DNA from: Vescimonas coprocola
Lineage (GTDB): Bacteria > Bacillota > Clostridia > Oscillospirales > Oscillospiraceae
Length of the DNA stretch: 64,000 nt
Assembly (NCBI RefSeq): GCF_018408575.1
Contig: NZ_AP023418.1
Span: forward strand, 2,384,415 to 2,448,414
Reading direction: 5' to 3'
This document shows positions 34,062-41,080 of the stretch, one piece after another (within the stretch, counting starts at the first letter, position 1; each line of letters opens with the position of its first letter). A program made the translations under genes and the position numbers. Under the pieces are notes generated by a model that was not told where the DNA came from, made no database searches, and saw only the letters and a list, made by a program, of their open reading frames with translations.

Positions 34062-34070
34062 GGTGCGGCC

Positions 34071-34763
34071 ATGAGAAAACGTGTATGGGCGCTGGCGGCG
34101 GCCCTGCTGATGCTGCCCCTTACCGGCTGCGGCTCCCTGCTGAACCGGGATTACAGCGTCACCGAGCCCCACAGCTCCAGCTACTACGAGAGCGAGGACC
34201 GATCCGTCCTCCGGGCGGAGAGCTATCAGGATCTGGTGAATGCCCTGCTGGTGCTGATCAGCGGCGGGGCCAAGGAGGGAACCATCTGGCTCTACCCCGA
34301 CGACAGCGGGCTTCCCGCCCCGCAGGCGGCGGAGCGGGCGTGTCTGGAGGTGCAGAAGGAGACGCCGCTGGGAGCCTACGCCGTGGAGTACCTGACCTAT
34401 ACGGTGGACGAGACACCTCGGAACTATGACGCCATCCAGCTGACCGTCGGCTATCGCCGCACGGCGGCTCAGGTGGCGGGCATTGTGCATATCACCAGCA
34501 CCTCCGCTCTGGGGGATCTGCTGCGGGAGGCCGCACGGAACCACGCTGCGGAGCTGGTGGTGCAGGTGGGCTACTTCGACCATCAGGCGGAGGAGGTCCG
34601 CACACAGGTGACGCAGATACAGGCCGAGGTGGAGCCGGAAAGCAAGGAGCCGTGGACGGTGAATTTCTACCCGGATTCGGGGAACGCCGGCATCATTGAG
34701 GTGCTGCTGAGCGGCGCAGGGAGCGCAGAGGGTGCAGAACAAAATACAAAAAATACAAATTAG
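34071..34763 (+). CDS. Hypothetical lipoprotein (230 aa)
   Basis: A 230-residue secreted lipoprotein with signal peptide MRKRVWALAAALLMLPLTGC; the lipobox is LTGC (Cys 20). The mature part is acidic with Tyr-rich stretches (SSSYYESEDRSVLRAESYQDL) and ends in an Asn/Thr-rich tail (EQNTKNTN). No domain is recognised. It starts nine bases after the yitT stop and is probably co-transcribed. A role at the outer membrane face is implied only by the signal peptide. Confidence 0.8.
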   Translation: MRKRVWALAAALLMLPLTGCGSLLNRDYSVTEPHSSSYYESEDRSVLRAESYQDLVNALLVLISGGAKEGTIWLYPDDSGLPAPQAAERACLEVQKETPLGAYAVEYLTYTVDETPRNYDAIQLTVGYRRTAAQVAGIVHITSTSALGDLLREAARNHAAELVVQVGYFDHQAEEVRTQVTQIQAEVEPESKEPWTVNFYPDSGNAGIIEVLLSGAGSAEGAEQNTKNTN

Positions 34764-34766
34764 CGC

Positions 34767-34795
34767 TTGACAAATCCGAAAAACGCAGGTATAAT
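34767..34795 (+). promoter_or_regulatory. Consensus promoter of tRNA-Gly
   Basis: TTGACA (34767-34772) and TATAAT (34790-34795) with a 17 bp spacer: a perfect consensus pair ending 13 bases before the tRNA. Confidence 0.9.
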
Positions 34796-34808
34796 CAATC
34801 TTGCGTTT

Positions 34809-34884
34809 GCGGGCGTAGCTCATCTGGTAGAGCGCGACCTTGCCAAGGTCGAGGTAGCGAGTTCGAGCCTCGTCGCCCGCTCCA
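34809..34884 (+). tRNA. tRNA-Gly (anticodon GCC)
   Basis: A 76-base tRNA with acceptor stem GCGGGCG/CGCCCGC, a D-arm with GGTAGAGC, anticodon stem CGACC/GGTCG around TTGCCAA (anticodon GCC) and T-arm GCGAG-TTCGAGC-CTCGT. The 3' CCA is encoded. A terminator follows immediately. The 3' 29 bases are repeated twice downstream. Confidence 0.97.
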
Positions 34885-34923
34885 AAAAGAATACCCCATC
34901 CGACAGGACGGGGTATTCTTTTT
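34885..34923 (+). terminator. Terminator of tRNA-Gly
   Basis: AAAAAGAATACCCC pairs with GGGGTATTCTTTTT, starting directly after the encoded CCA. Confidence 0.92.
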
Positions 34924-34924
34924 G

Positions 34925-35070
34925 GAATGTGCCGCAGCACCGGAGAACTCGCTGCCTCGACCTGCGCGAAGCGCGTCAAATCAAGAGGTGAGGCAGGGCT
35001 CCTGCGAATGGCGACAGCCATTCGTGGGATGCCGGGAAGCGAGTTCGAGCCTCGTCGCCCGCTCCAAAAA
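34925..35070. repeat. 146 bp repeat, copy 1, ending in a tRNA-Gly 3' end copy
   Basis: The unit begins GAATGTGCCGCAGCACCGG and ends with a 29-base copy (35038-35066) of the tRNA-Gly T-arm/acceptor/CCA plus AAAAA. It includes the hairpin CGAATGGC-GACA-GCCATTCG (near 35004-35024). It differs from copy 2 at two positions. Confidence 0.93.
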
Positions 35071-35216
35071 GAATGTGCCGCAGCACCGGAGAACTCGCTG
35101 CCTCGACCTGCGCGAAGCGTGTCAAATCAAGAGGTGAGGCAGGGCTCCTGCGAATGGCGAGAGCCATTCGTGGGATGCCGGGAAGCGAGTTCGAGCCTCG
35201 TCGCCCGCTCCAAAAA
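35071..35216. repeat. 146 bp repeat, copy 2, ending in a tRNA-Gly 3' end copy
   Basis: Directly adjoining copy 1 and of identical length; the tRNA 3' copy is at 35184-35212. The differences are GCGC/GCGT in the middle and GACA/GAGA in the hairpin loop, so the hairpin stem is unchanged. Confidence 0.93.
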
Positions 35217-35242
35217 CACCACCCGAAGGGTGGTGTTTTTTT
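35213..35242 (+). terminator. Terminator after the tRNA-derived repeats
   Basis: AAAACACCACCC pairs with GGGTGGTGTTTT around GAAG, then T residues. A second terminator after the repeats suggests they can be transcribed. Confidence 0.9.
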
Positions 35243-35592
35243 CGCTTATTCGGCCCTCACCGCCGTGTCAGGAAGACACAAAATAACCTCCCAAAACCAC
35301 TCCGCCGGAGGGCCACCGCTGCATCGACAATTTCCACTCTTTTTGGAGGGTTTTTGTGTTGACATAACGAGGTGGAAAAGTCTGTGGAAACTGTGCAAAA
35401 CCCAGTAGATAAGCCATTTGCGGAGGTTGCAGGCTGTTATTTTATGCGTAAACCTGGAAACTTATTTCGGGAAAAGAGACTTTTTGCCGAGGAGAGCCGA
35501 GTCCCGCACTGAGAACCTGCGGGCCATGCGGCGGCTGAAAGCAGACAGCGGGACGGTCTGCATCCGGGGTGAAATTTTCTATAAAAAGGGGA
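35243..35592. other. Non-coding stretch, nothing recognised
   Basis: About 350 bases without a convincing gene. Open frames lack ribosome binding sites and protein-like composition. A TGTGGAAA-like motif repeats at about 35372-35393 (GTGGAAAAGTCTGTGGAAA), which is too weak to call a DnaA-box cluster. Confidence 0.5.
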
Positions 35593-35621
35593 TTCCATCC
35601 CGCAGGCAGATTTGCTATAAT
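35593..35621 (+). promoter_or_regulatory. Candidate promoter of the Gfo/Idh/MocA oxidoreductase gene
   Basis: A perfect TATAAT (35616-35621) with a weak -35, TTCCAT, 17 bp upstream; 40 bases before the start codon. The weak -35 suggests an activator may be needed. Confidence 0.55.
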
Positions 35622-35660
35622 AGGGGCGACAACAGGCATTTTGCGAAAGGAGCGAACGGT

Positions 35661-36713
35661 ATGATACGAGTTGCTGTCATCGGCTGCGGCAAGATCGCCC
35701 AGGTGCGCCATCTGCCGGAATATGCCACCAACCCCAACGCACAGCTGGTGGCCTACTATGACAAAAACAGCCAGCGGGCGCACGAGGTGGCCGCCCAATA
35801 CGGCGGAAAGGTCTACGACTCCTACTTCGATCTGCTGAAGGACCCGGAGATCGACGCCGTATCCGTGTGTGTGGAGAACCGCAGCCATGCGGAGATGACC
35901 ACGGCGGCTCTCTACGCCGGGAAGCACGTGCTGTGCGAGAAGCCCATGGCCGTAACGCTGGCGGAGTGCGAGTCCATGGTGGCGGCGGCGGAGTTCAACA
36001 ACCGGCATCTGATGATCGGCCACAATATGCGCTTCGATCCGGTGCATCGCCGGGCCAAGGAGCTGCTGGAGCAGGGGGTCATCGGTGACGTCATCACCTT
36101 CCGCACGGGGCTTGGAACCTCCGGCCCGGAGGGCTGGTCCATGGAGGGCAACTGGTTCTTCGACAAGAAAAAGGCCGTTATGGGCGCTTTGTCGGATCTG
36201 GGCATCCACAAGATCGATCTGATGCAGTATCTGACGGGGCAGACGGTCATCGAAACCACCGCCAAGATCCTGACCCTCAACAAGCACGACCGGGAGGATC
36301 ACCTCATCGGCGTGGACGACAACGCCCTGTGCATCCTGCGGATGAACGGCGGCTCTGCCGGCACCATGGCCGCCAGTTGGACGGTATACGGTCAGGAGAG
36401 CAACTCCACCTGCCTGTTCGGCACCCGTGGCGTCATGCGGATCTACAACAGCCTCACCGCCCCCATCGAGGTGCGGGACCTGAGCAACACCATCACCGCC
36501 TATCAGTTCGAGCACCAGACCCGCTCCGGCGTCATCGACGAGTTCATCGACGCACTGGAGCACGACCGGGAGCCGGAGGTTTCCGGGCGGGAGGCACTGA
36601 CCACCATGCGGACCATTTTCGGCTGCATCAAGTCCTCGGAGACGGGGCGCACCGTCAGTGTCAACAACTCTTTCGTGACCCATTTGCAGGACGGCTATCG
36701 CCGGAATAAGTAA
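35661..36713 (+). CDS. Gfo/Idh/MocA family oxidoreductase
   Basis: A 350-residue NAD(P)-dependent sugar or inositol-type dehydrogenase. Rossmann start MIRVAVIGCGKIAQVRHLPEY, signature EKPMAVTLAECESM near residue 95, and the C-terminal alpha/beta domain with SDLGIHKIDLMQYLTG supplying the catalytic His/Asp region. AAAGGAG eight bases upstream sets the start. A ROK kinase and a sugar kinase follow, suggesting a small sugar catabolic locus; the substrate is not identifiable. Confidence 0.9.
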   Translation: MIRVAVIGCGKIAQVRHLPEYATNPNAQLVAYYDKNSQRAHEVAAQYGGKVYDSYFDLLKDPEIDAVSVCVENRSHAEMTTAALYAGKHVLCEKPMAVTLAECESMVAAAEFNNRHLMIGHNMRFDPVHRRAKELLEQGVIGDVITFRTGLGTSGPEGWSMEGNWFFDKKKAVMGALSDLGIHKIDLMQYLTGQTVIETTAKILTLNKHDREDHLIGVDDNALCILRMNGGSAGTMAASWTVYGQESNSTCLFGTRGVMRIYNSLTAPIEVRDLSNTITAYQFEHQTRSGVIDEFIDALEHDREPEVSGREALTTMRTIFGCIKSSETGRTVSVNNSFVTHLQDGYRRNK

Positions 36714-36732
36714 GCTGTCGAAAAAACAGACC

Positions 36733-36760
36733 AACGGGAGCGGCTGACCGCTCCCGTTTT
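36733..36760 (+). terminator. Terminator after the oxidoreductase gene
   Basis: AACGGGAGCGG pairs with CCGCTCCCGTT around CTGA, followed by TT. Confidence 0.85.
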
Positions 36761-36777
36761 CGGAGAGGAGCGTTTTC

Positions 36778-37704
36778 ATGTATCGCATCGGTATTGATCT
36801 GGGCGGCACCAACATCGCCGTAGGCGTGGTGAACGACCGCTATGAGATCGTGGCCCGCCGCAGCGTCCCCACCGGGGCGGAGCGCCCGGCGGAGGAGGTC
36901 ATCCGGGACATGGGCGACGCCGTGGAGGAGGCTCTGCGGCAGGCGGGACTCACGGCGGCGGACTGCGCCTCTATGGGCGTTGGCTCCCCCGGTGCCTGCG
37001 ACCCCCAGACGGGGGTGGTGAAGCGGGCCTATAACCTCAACTGGTTCGACGTACCGGTATGCCGGATGCTGCACCAGCGGTTCGGCATCCCCGTTCGGCT
37101 GGGCAACGATGCCAACTGCGCCGCTCTGGCGGAGGTGGTGGCCGGGGCCGCCGTGGGCTGTCAGGATATGGTGCTCATTACGCTGGGAACCGGCGTGGGC
37201 AGCGGTATCATCTCCCGTGGAAAAATTCTCTCCGGCCTGCGGGGCGGCGCCGGGGAGGCGGGACATATGCTGCTGGTGCTGGACGGCGAGCCCTGCACCT
37301 GCGGCCGCCGGGGCTGCTGGGAGGCCTACGCCTCCGCTACGGCCCTGATCCGCCAGACCCGTCAGGCGGCGCTGGCGCATCCGGAGTCACTGCTGGCTCA
37401 GGTGGAGGAGATTACCGGTCGCACCGCCTTTGATGCCGCCCAGCAGGGCGATGCCGCCGCTAAGGCGGTGGTGGCGCAGTACGCCGTATATGTAGCGGCG
37501 GGACTGACGGACTTTGTGAATATTCTGGCCCCGGAGATGATTTTGCTGGGGGGTGGCATCAGCCGTCAGGGGGAGGCCCTGCTGGCCCCTATCCGGGAGT
37601 ATGTGGCCACCCACTGTTTCGGTCAGCGGGAAGGGGCCATCCCCACCATTGCTGCTGCGAAGCTGGGCAACGAGGCAGGTATCATCGGCGCCGCCGCCCT
37701 GTGA
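36778..37704 (+). CDS. ROK family sugar kinase (glucokinase-like)
   Basis: A 308-residue ROK protein. N-terminal ATP-binding motif IGIDLGGTNIAVGV, LGNDANCAALAE with the catalytic aspartate near residue 106, TLGTGVGSGII, and the zinc motif CTCGRRGCWE (about 176-185). No N-terminal helix-turn-helix, so it is an enzyme rather than a regulator. Glucokinase is most likely. GGAGAGGAG lies upstream of the ATG. Confidence 0.92.
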   Translation: MYRIGIDLGGTNIAVGVVNDRYEIVARRSVPTGAERPAEEVIRDMGDAVEEALRQAGLTAADCASMGVGSPGACDPQTGVVKRAYNLNWFDVPVCRMLHQRFGIPVRLGNDANCAALAEVVAGAAVGCQDMVLITLGTGVGSGIISRGKILSGLRGGAGEAGHMLLVLDGEPCTCGRRGCWEAYASATALIRQTRQAALAHPESLLAQVEEITGRTAFDAAQQGDAAAKAVVAQYAVYVAAGLTDFVNILAPEMILLGGGISRQGEALLAPIREYVATHCFGQREGAIPTIAAAKLGNEAGIIGAAAL

Positions 37705-37721
37705 GGGTTGCAGCTTCAGCA

Positions 37722-37764
37722 CAAAGAGAGGAGGTATTTCCATCGGAAATACCTCCTCTCTTTG
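37722..37764. terminator. Long palindromic terminator after the ROK gene
   Basis: A perfect 20 bp stem (37722-37741 with 37745-37764) around a three-base loop. It stands between convergent genes and could act in both directions. Confidence 0.85.
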
Positions 37765-37825
37765 TATTGTGGGGAAAAGCAGGCTGTCGGCGGCAAAAGC
37801 CCGATACTCCCCCTCAGCAAAACGC

Positions 37826-37853
37826 ACGGCCCCGGAGATCTCTCCGGGGCCGT
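37826..37853 (-). terminator. Terminator of the ribokinase gene (minus strand)
   Basis: ACGGCCCCGGAGA pairs with TCTCCGGGGCCGT; on the minus strand GCGTTTTG follows. Just after the kinase stop at 37868. Confidence 0.7.
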
Positions 37854-37867
37854 TTACCGTATGTGAT

Positions 37868-38767
37868 TTACTCCCCTCGCCGGAGGGTGCAGCGCTGCAC
37901 CTCGTCCATAGTGGGGATAGACGGAGCGGCGCCGGGTCGTGACACGGCGATGGCCGCCGCACGGGACGCCAGATCCAGACACTCCTCCTCCGGACGCCCC
38001 GCCGCCATACAGGCCACGAAGTAACCGGTGAAGGTATCTCCGGCGGCGGTGGTGTCCACCGTCTCCGCCTGATAGATGCCCTGCCGCAGGCGGCGCTGGC
38101 CGTCGTCGTACACGCAGCCGTGGCTGCCCAGCGTCAGCAGCAGCCGGCAGCGGGGCCACCTCCGCCGCAGAGTGTTCAGGATGTCCTCCTCGTCATCGCA
38201 GCCCGCCAGAGCGGCCCCCTCGATCTCGTTGAAGATCAGCAGCCATGCCTCCCCCAGCGGCAGCCGGGAGATGGACACGTCGATGGGCGAGGGATTGAAC
38301 ACGATCCGCAGCCCCCGCCGGGCGGCCTGCGTCATGAGATAGTCCAGGCCGTTGATCTCATTTTGCAGGATGAGATAGTCCCCTGCCTGAAAGCGCGCCA
38401 GCACCCGGTCGATCTCCTCGTGGGTGATCTCCTGATTGCAGCCGCCGAAGAGCAGGATGCAGTTCTGCCCGGAGGGGTCCACCTGAATGACGGCGTGGCC
38501 GCTGGGGCCGTCGCCTACGGTCACAAAGTCCGTGTCCACCCCGCTCTTCCGCAGGATATCCGTCAGAACGGTGCCGTCTCCGCCGATCTTTCCGGCGTGG
38601 CTGACCGTTCCCCCGGCCCGTGCGGCGGCGATGGACTGGTTCAGCCCCTTGCCGCCGCAGTGGACGGTGCGGCTGGTGGAGCTCAGGGTCTCCCCCGCCT
38701 GAACGAAGTGGGGGACCTGATACACGAGATCCAGATTCAGCGATCCATAGCTGAGAATGTGCGCCAT
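37868..38767 (-). CDS. Ribokinase / PfkB-family carbohydrate kinase
   Basis: A 299-residue PfkB-family kinase. GGKGLNQSIAAARAG near residue 38 and the second signature VDTTAAGDTFTGYF near 245 (anion hole and catalytic Asp) are present, as is SGHAVIQVDPSGQN. The sequence is close to ribokinases. It lies 10 bases after a truncated TctA and downstream of a GntR regulator, which may control it. Exact sugar not certain. Confidence 0.88.
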   Translation of the reverse strand: MAHILSYGSLNLDLVYQVPHFVQAGETLSSTSRTVHCGGKGLNQSIAAARAGGTVSHAGKIGGDGTVLTDILRKSGVDTDFVTVGDGPSGHAVIQVDPSGQNCILLFGGCNQEITHEEIDRVLARFQAGDYLILQNEINGLDYLMTQAARRGLRIVFNPSPIDVSISRLPLGEAWLLIFNEIEGAALAGCDDEEDILNTLRRRWPRCRLLLTLGSHGCVYDDGQRRLRQGIYQAETVDTTAAGDTFTGYFVACMAAGRPEEECLDLASRAAAIAVSRPGAAPSIPTMDEVQRCTLRRGE

Positions 38768-38777
38768 ATGTCCCTCC

Positions 38778-39167
38778 TTATGCCGCCTTTTTCCGGTTGC
38801 TCAGTGCCTTCCGCAGCAGCGGCCAGCACAGGGACAGCACCGCCAGCAGCAGGAAGAAGATGCAGATGGGCCGGGTGAAGAAGGTGGAGGCGCTGCCCTG
38901 ACTCAGCAGCAGGGACCGGCGCAGATTGCTCTCTGCCAGCGGCCCCAGAATCAGCGCCAGCACGATGGGCGCAATGGGGATCTCCAGCTTCAGGAAGAAA
39001 TAGCCGATCACGGCAATCAGCAGCATAGCGCCCACGTCGAACATATTGTTCCGCAGGGCATAGGAGCCGAGGATGCCCTTTTTGTTGTAGGTCTGGTCGG
39101 CGTTCCAGATGGTCATGGACGCCGGACAAATACCATAGGGCTTCTTGGCGGTTTCTTTCACTTTCAT
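38778..39167 (-). pseudogene. C-terminal fragment of a TctA-type tripartite tricarboxylate permease
   Basis: A 129-residue frame matching only the C-terminal quarter of TctA (normally about 500 residues): GSYALRNNMFDVGAMLLIAVIGYF, PIAPIVLALILGPLAESNLRRSL and SQGSASTFFTRPI. Two or three hydrophobic segments remain. It has its own ATG with AAGGA eight bases upstream, so the fragment may still be translated. No TctB or TctC gene is present. Probably a deletion remnant; functional reuse as a small membrane protein cannot be excluded. Confidence 0.75.
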
Positions 39168-39240
39168 GATGTTATTCCTTTCCCGTTTTGAATTGGTGAC
39201 GATTTCTTCAAGCCTGCACCGCAGGCGGGTATACAAAATT

Positions 39241-39260
39241 TTTAATTTTTAATTTTTTAT
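39241..39260. repeat. 20 bp AT-rich repeat flanking gntR (copy 1)
   Basis: A run of T and A only, TTTAATTTTTAATTTTTTAT, identical to 40116-40135. The two copies bracket the gntR gene and the structured RNA behind it. Confidence 0.7.
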
Positions 39261-39267
39261 GCGGTAA

Positions 39268-39373
39268 GAAAAAACGATATCCCTCGGGTTAGATCATCAG
39301 GTTGTCCCAATAGCGGTTGGGTACGGCTGGCGGCCCGGCGGCCGCCCATGATGGGGAAGGGATATCGTTTTGC
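39268..39373 (-). ncRNA. Candidate structured RNA downstream of gntR
   Basis: On the minus strand AAAACGATATCCCT (39372-39359) pairs with AGGGATATCGTTTT (39284-39271), followed by TT. Enclosed are a CATCA/TGATG helix and two hairpins, GGCGGCC/GGCCGCC and CCCA/TGGG. The whole is a multibranched fold of about 100 nt ending in a T-run. No known riboswitch class is recognised. It could be an elaborate terminator of gntR, a leader of the TctA fragment-kinase genes, or the ends of a deleted element. Confidence 0.5.
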
Positions 39374-40030
39374 TTATGCGTTCATTTTCGCCAGAATTTT
39401 CTGGCAGGCGCCCTGAATGTGATTCTCGATGATGTCGTGGGCCCGGGTGAAGTTTCCGGCCTTCAGGGCTGCCAGCAGCCGCTCATGGTCATCGGAGGCT
39501 ACCTGCTGCTGGGAGCGGGTGTGGCTGGTAAGAAGGTAGTTGGCCACGATGAACTGGCCCTGAATGCGGTCATAGACCTCACTGAGACAGCGGTTCCCGG
39601 CCTGCTCCACCAGTATCCGGTGGAAATCCAGATCGGTGCGCCGGGTCTGGACGATGTTGGACGTCTTGTTGGAGGCTACACACTCCCCCGCCAGACGCTC
39701 CAGCGTCTCGAAGTCCATGGGCAGGAGCTTGTTCTGGATATCCGTCAGCGCCTGATGCTCCAGCAGCAGCCGCATCTCGATGATATCGCAGACCTCCTTC
39801 TCACTGAAGGCGGGCACGGAGAAGTGTCCCTTGCTGGAAAAAACCACCATGCCCTGGGTATGCATCCGTTTCAGGGCCTGCTGGATGGGGGTCCGACTGA
39901 CGCCGTAGCGCTCCGCCAGATCGTCCAGATTCAGCGCCTGCCCCGGCTTCCAGTTGCCCTGTAAGATCTCCTCCAGGAATGCTTCGTGGATGGTCACATC
40001 CAGATTCTTTTTCAGTGCCATGTGCTTCAC
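39374..40030 (-). CDS. GntR family transcriptional regulator with FCD domain
   Basis: A 218-residue FadR-subfamily regulator. The winged helix (about 10-75) contains LNLDDLAERYGVSRTPIQQALKRM; the FCD ligand-binding domain (about 85-215) contains the DLDFHRILVEQAGN motif with likely metal-binding His/Asp residues and a DHERLLAALKAGN helix. The GTG at 40030 is preferred because AAGGA lies six bases upstream; an ATG at 40021 is too far. Likely targets are the neighbouring kinase/transporter remnants or the divergent ABC importer (inference). Confidence 0.9.
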   Translation of the reverse strand: MKHMALKKNLDVTIHEAFLEEILQGNWKPGQALNLDDLAERYGVSRTPIQQALKRMHTQGMVVFSSKGHFSVPAFSEKEVCDIIEMRLLLEHQALTDIQNKLLPMDFETLERLAGECVASNKTSNIVQTRRTDLDFHRILVEQAGNRCLSEVYDRIQGQFIVANYLLTSHTRSQQQVASDDHERLLAALKAGNFTRAHDIIENHIQGACQKILAKMNA

Positions 40031-40070
40031 CGTTTGTCCTTGTTGCGTTTTTCTCGCTGTTTACGTTCTT

Positions 40071-40099
40071 ATGATAATCCGTCTTTAGATAAATTGCAA
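40071..40099 (-). promoter_or_regulatory. Promoter of gntR
   Basis: On the minus strand TTGCAA (40099-40094) and TATCAT (40076-40071) with a 17 bp spacer, about 40 bases before the GTG start. Confidence 0.7.
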
Positions 40100-40115
40100 T
40101 ACACGAAACCTCCAA

Positions 40116-40135
40116 TTTAATTTTTAATTTTTTAT
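40116..40135. repeat. 20 bp AT-rich repeat flanking gntR (copy 2)
   Basis: Identical to 39241-39260, in direct orientation, 875 bp apart. Confidence 0.7.
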
Positions 40136-40318
40136 AAAAAACGTAAAATTTCCGTCAATTTTTTCAGATGCTTCCATGTTGGCAAGCCATCGCCGCCGGA
40201 AAGTCCACCGGCAGAGCGGTACTTTTCCTGTGACCCACCCTGAACCGGGGGCATAGGATAAGGGCGGAGAGACATTCTCCGATCCGGGCGCAATGCCCAA
40301 TGGCAAGGGAGGACGGAT

Positions 40319-41080
40319 ATGATGATACAGCTCCTGCACGCCGCCTTCGTGTACCAGTCCCCGGACGGGGAGGTAGAGGCGCTGCGGGATGTCTCCTTCG
40401 ATGTGCAGGAGGGGGAATTTTGCAGCATCGTGGGTCCCTCCGGCTGCGGAAAATCCACCCTGCTGTCGGCGTTGGCAGGACTGGAACGACTTTCAGGCGG
40501 CAGTCTGGAGTTGGATGGGGAGCCGGTGTGCGGGCCCTCCCGGAAGGTGGGGTTCATGCCCCAGCGGGACCAGCTGTTCGAGTGGCGCAGCATCTGGGGC
40601 AACGTGACGCTGGGCCTGACGGTACGGGGTGAGAATACGCCGCAGCGGCAGGCCCATGTCCGGGAGCTGCTGGAGCGCTACGGGCTGGCGGACTTCGCTC
40701 AGAAGCGGCCCTCCCAGCTCTCCGGCGGGATGCGCCAGCGGTGCGCCCTGATCCGGACGCTGGCGGCTCAGCCCAAGGTGCTGCTGCTGGATGAGCCCTT
40801 TTCGGCGCTGGACTATCAGACAAGACTGGCCGTATCGGCGGATATCTACCGCATCATACGGCAGGAGGGCAAGACGGCGCTGCTGGTGACCCATGATATC
40901 TCCGAGGCCATCAGCCTGTCGGACCGGGTGGTGGTGCTGAGTCACCGCCCGGCGGTGGTGAAGAGCATCCACCGGCTGACCCAGCTGCAGGGGGTGCCGC
41001 CCTTGCAGCGGCGGGATCACCCGGCCTTCGCCGGGTATTTCAAGTCCATCTGGAAGGAGCTGGAAGTGCATGAAGGATAG
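40319..41080 (+). CDS. ABC transporter ATP-binding protein (SsuB/TauB family)
   Basis: A 253-residue ATPase of a nitrate/sulfonate/taurine-type importer. Walker A GPSGCGKST near residue 40, signature LSGGMRQR near 136, Walker B VLLLDEPFSALD, and switch VTHDISEA are all present. It overlaps the permease gene by 11 bases. GGGAGG precedes the start. The importer operon is divergent from gntR, which is a natural candidate regulator. Substrate (sulfonate, taurine, pyrimidine precursor) cannot be set from sequence. Confidence 0.9.
   Translation: MMIQLLHAAFVYQSPDGEVEALRDVSFDVQEGEFCSIVGPSGCGKSTLLSALAGLERLSGGSLELDGEPVCGPSRKVGFMPQRDQLFEWRSIWGNVTLGLTVRGENTPQRQAHVRELLERYGLADFAQKRPSQLSGGMRQRCALIRTLAAQPKVLLLDEPFSALDYQTRLAVSADIYRIIRQEGKTALLVTHDISEAISLSDRVVVLSHRPAVVKSIHRLTQLQGVPPLQRRDHPAFAGYFKSIWKELEVHEG

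Noticed and set aside
34766-35290. Open frames in and around tRNA-Gly and its repeats
   Set aside because: These are typical spurious translations of tRNA sequence and its 3' end copies.
35340-35400. DnaA-box-like TGTGGAAA words suggesting an origin
   Set aside because: Only two weak matches, no AT-rich unwinding region, and no dnaA or dnaN gene nearby.
37001-38767. TTGAGD-type change in the ribokinase (TTAAGD)
   Set aside because: Ala at this position is common in ribokinases, so it is not a defect.
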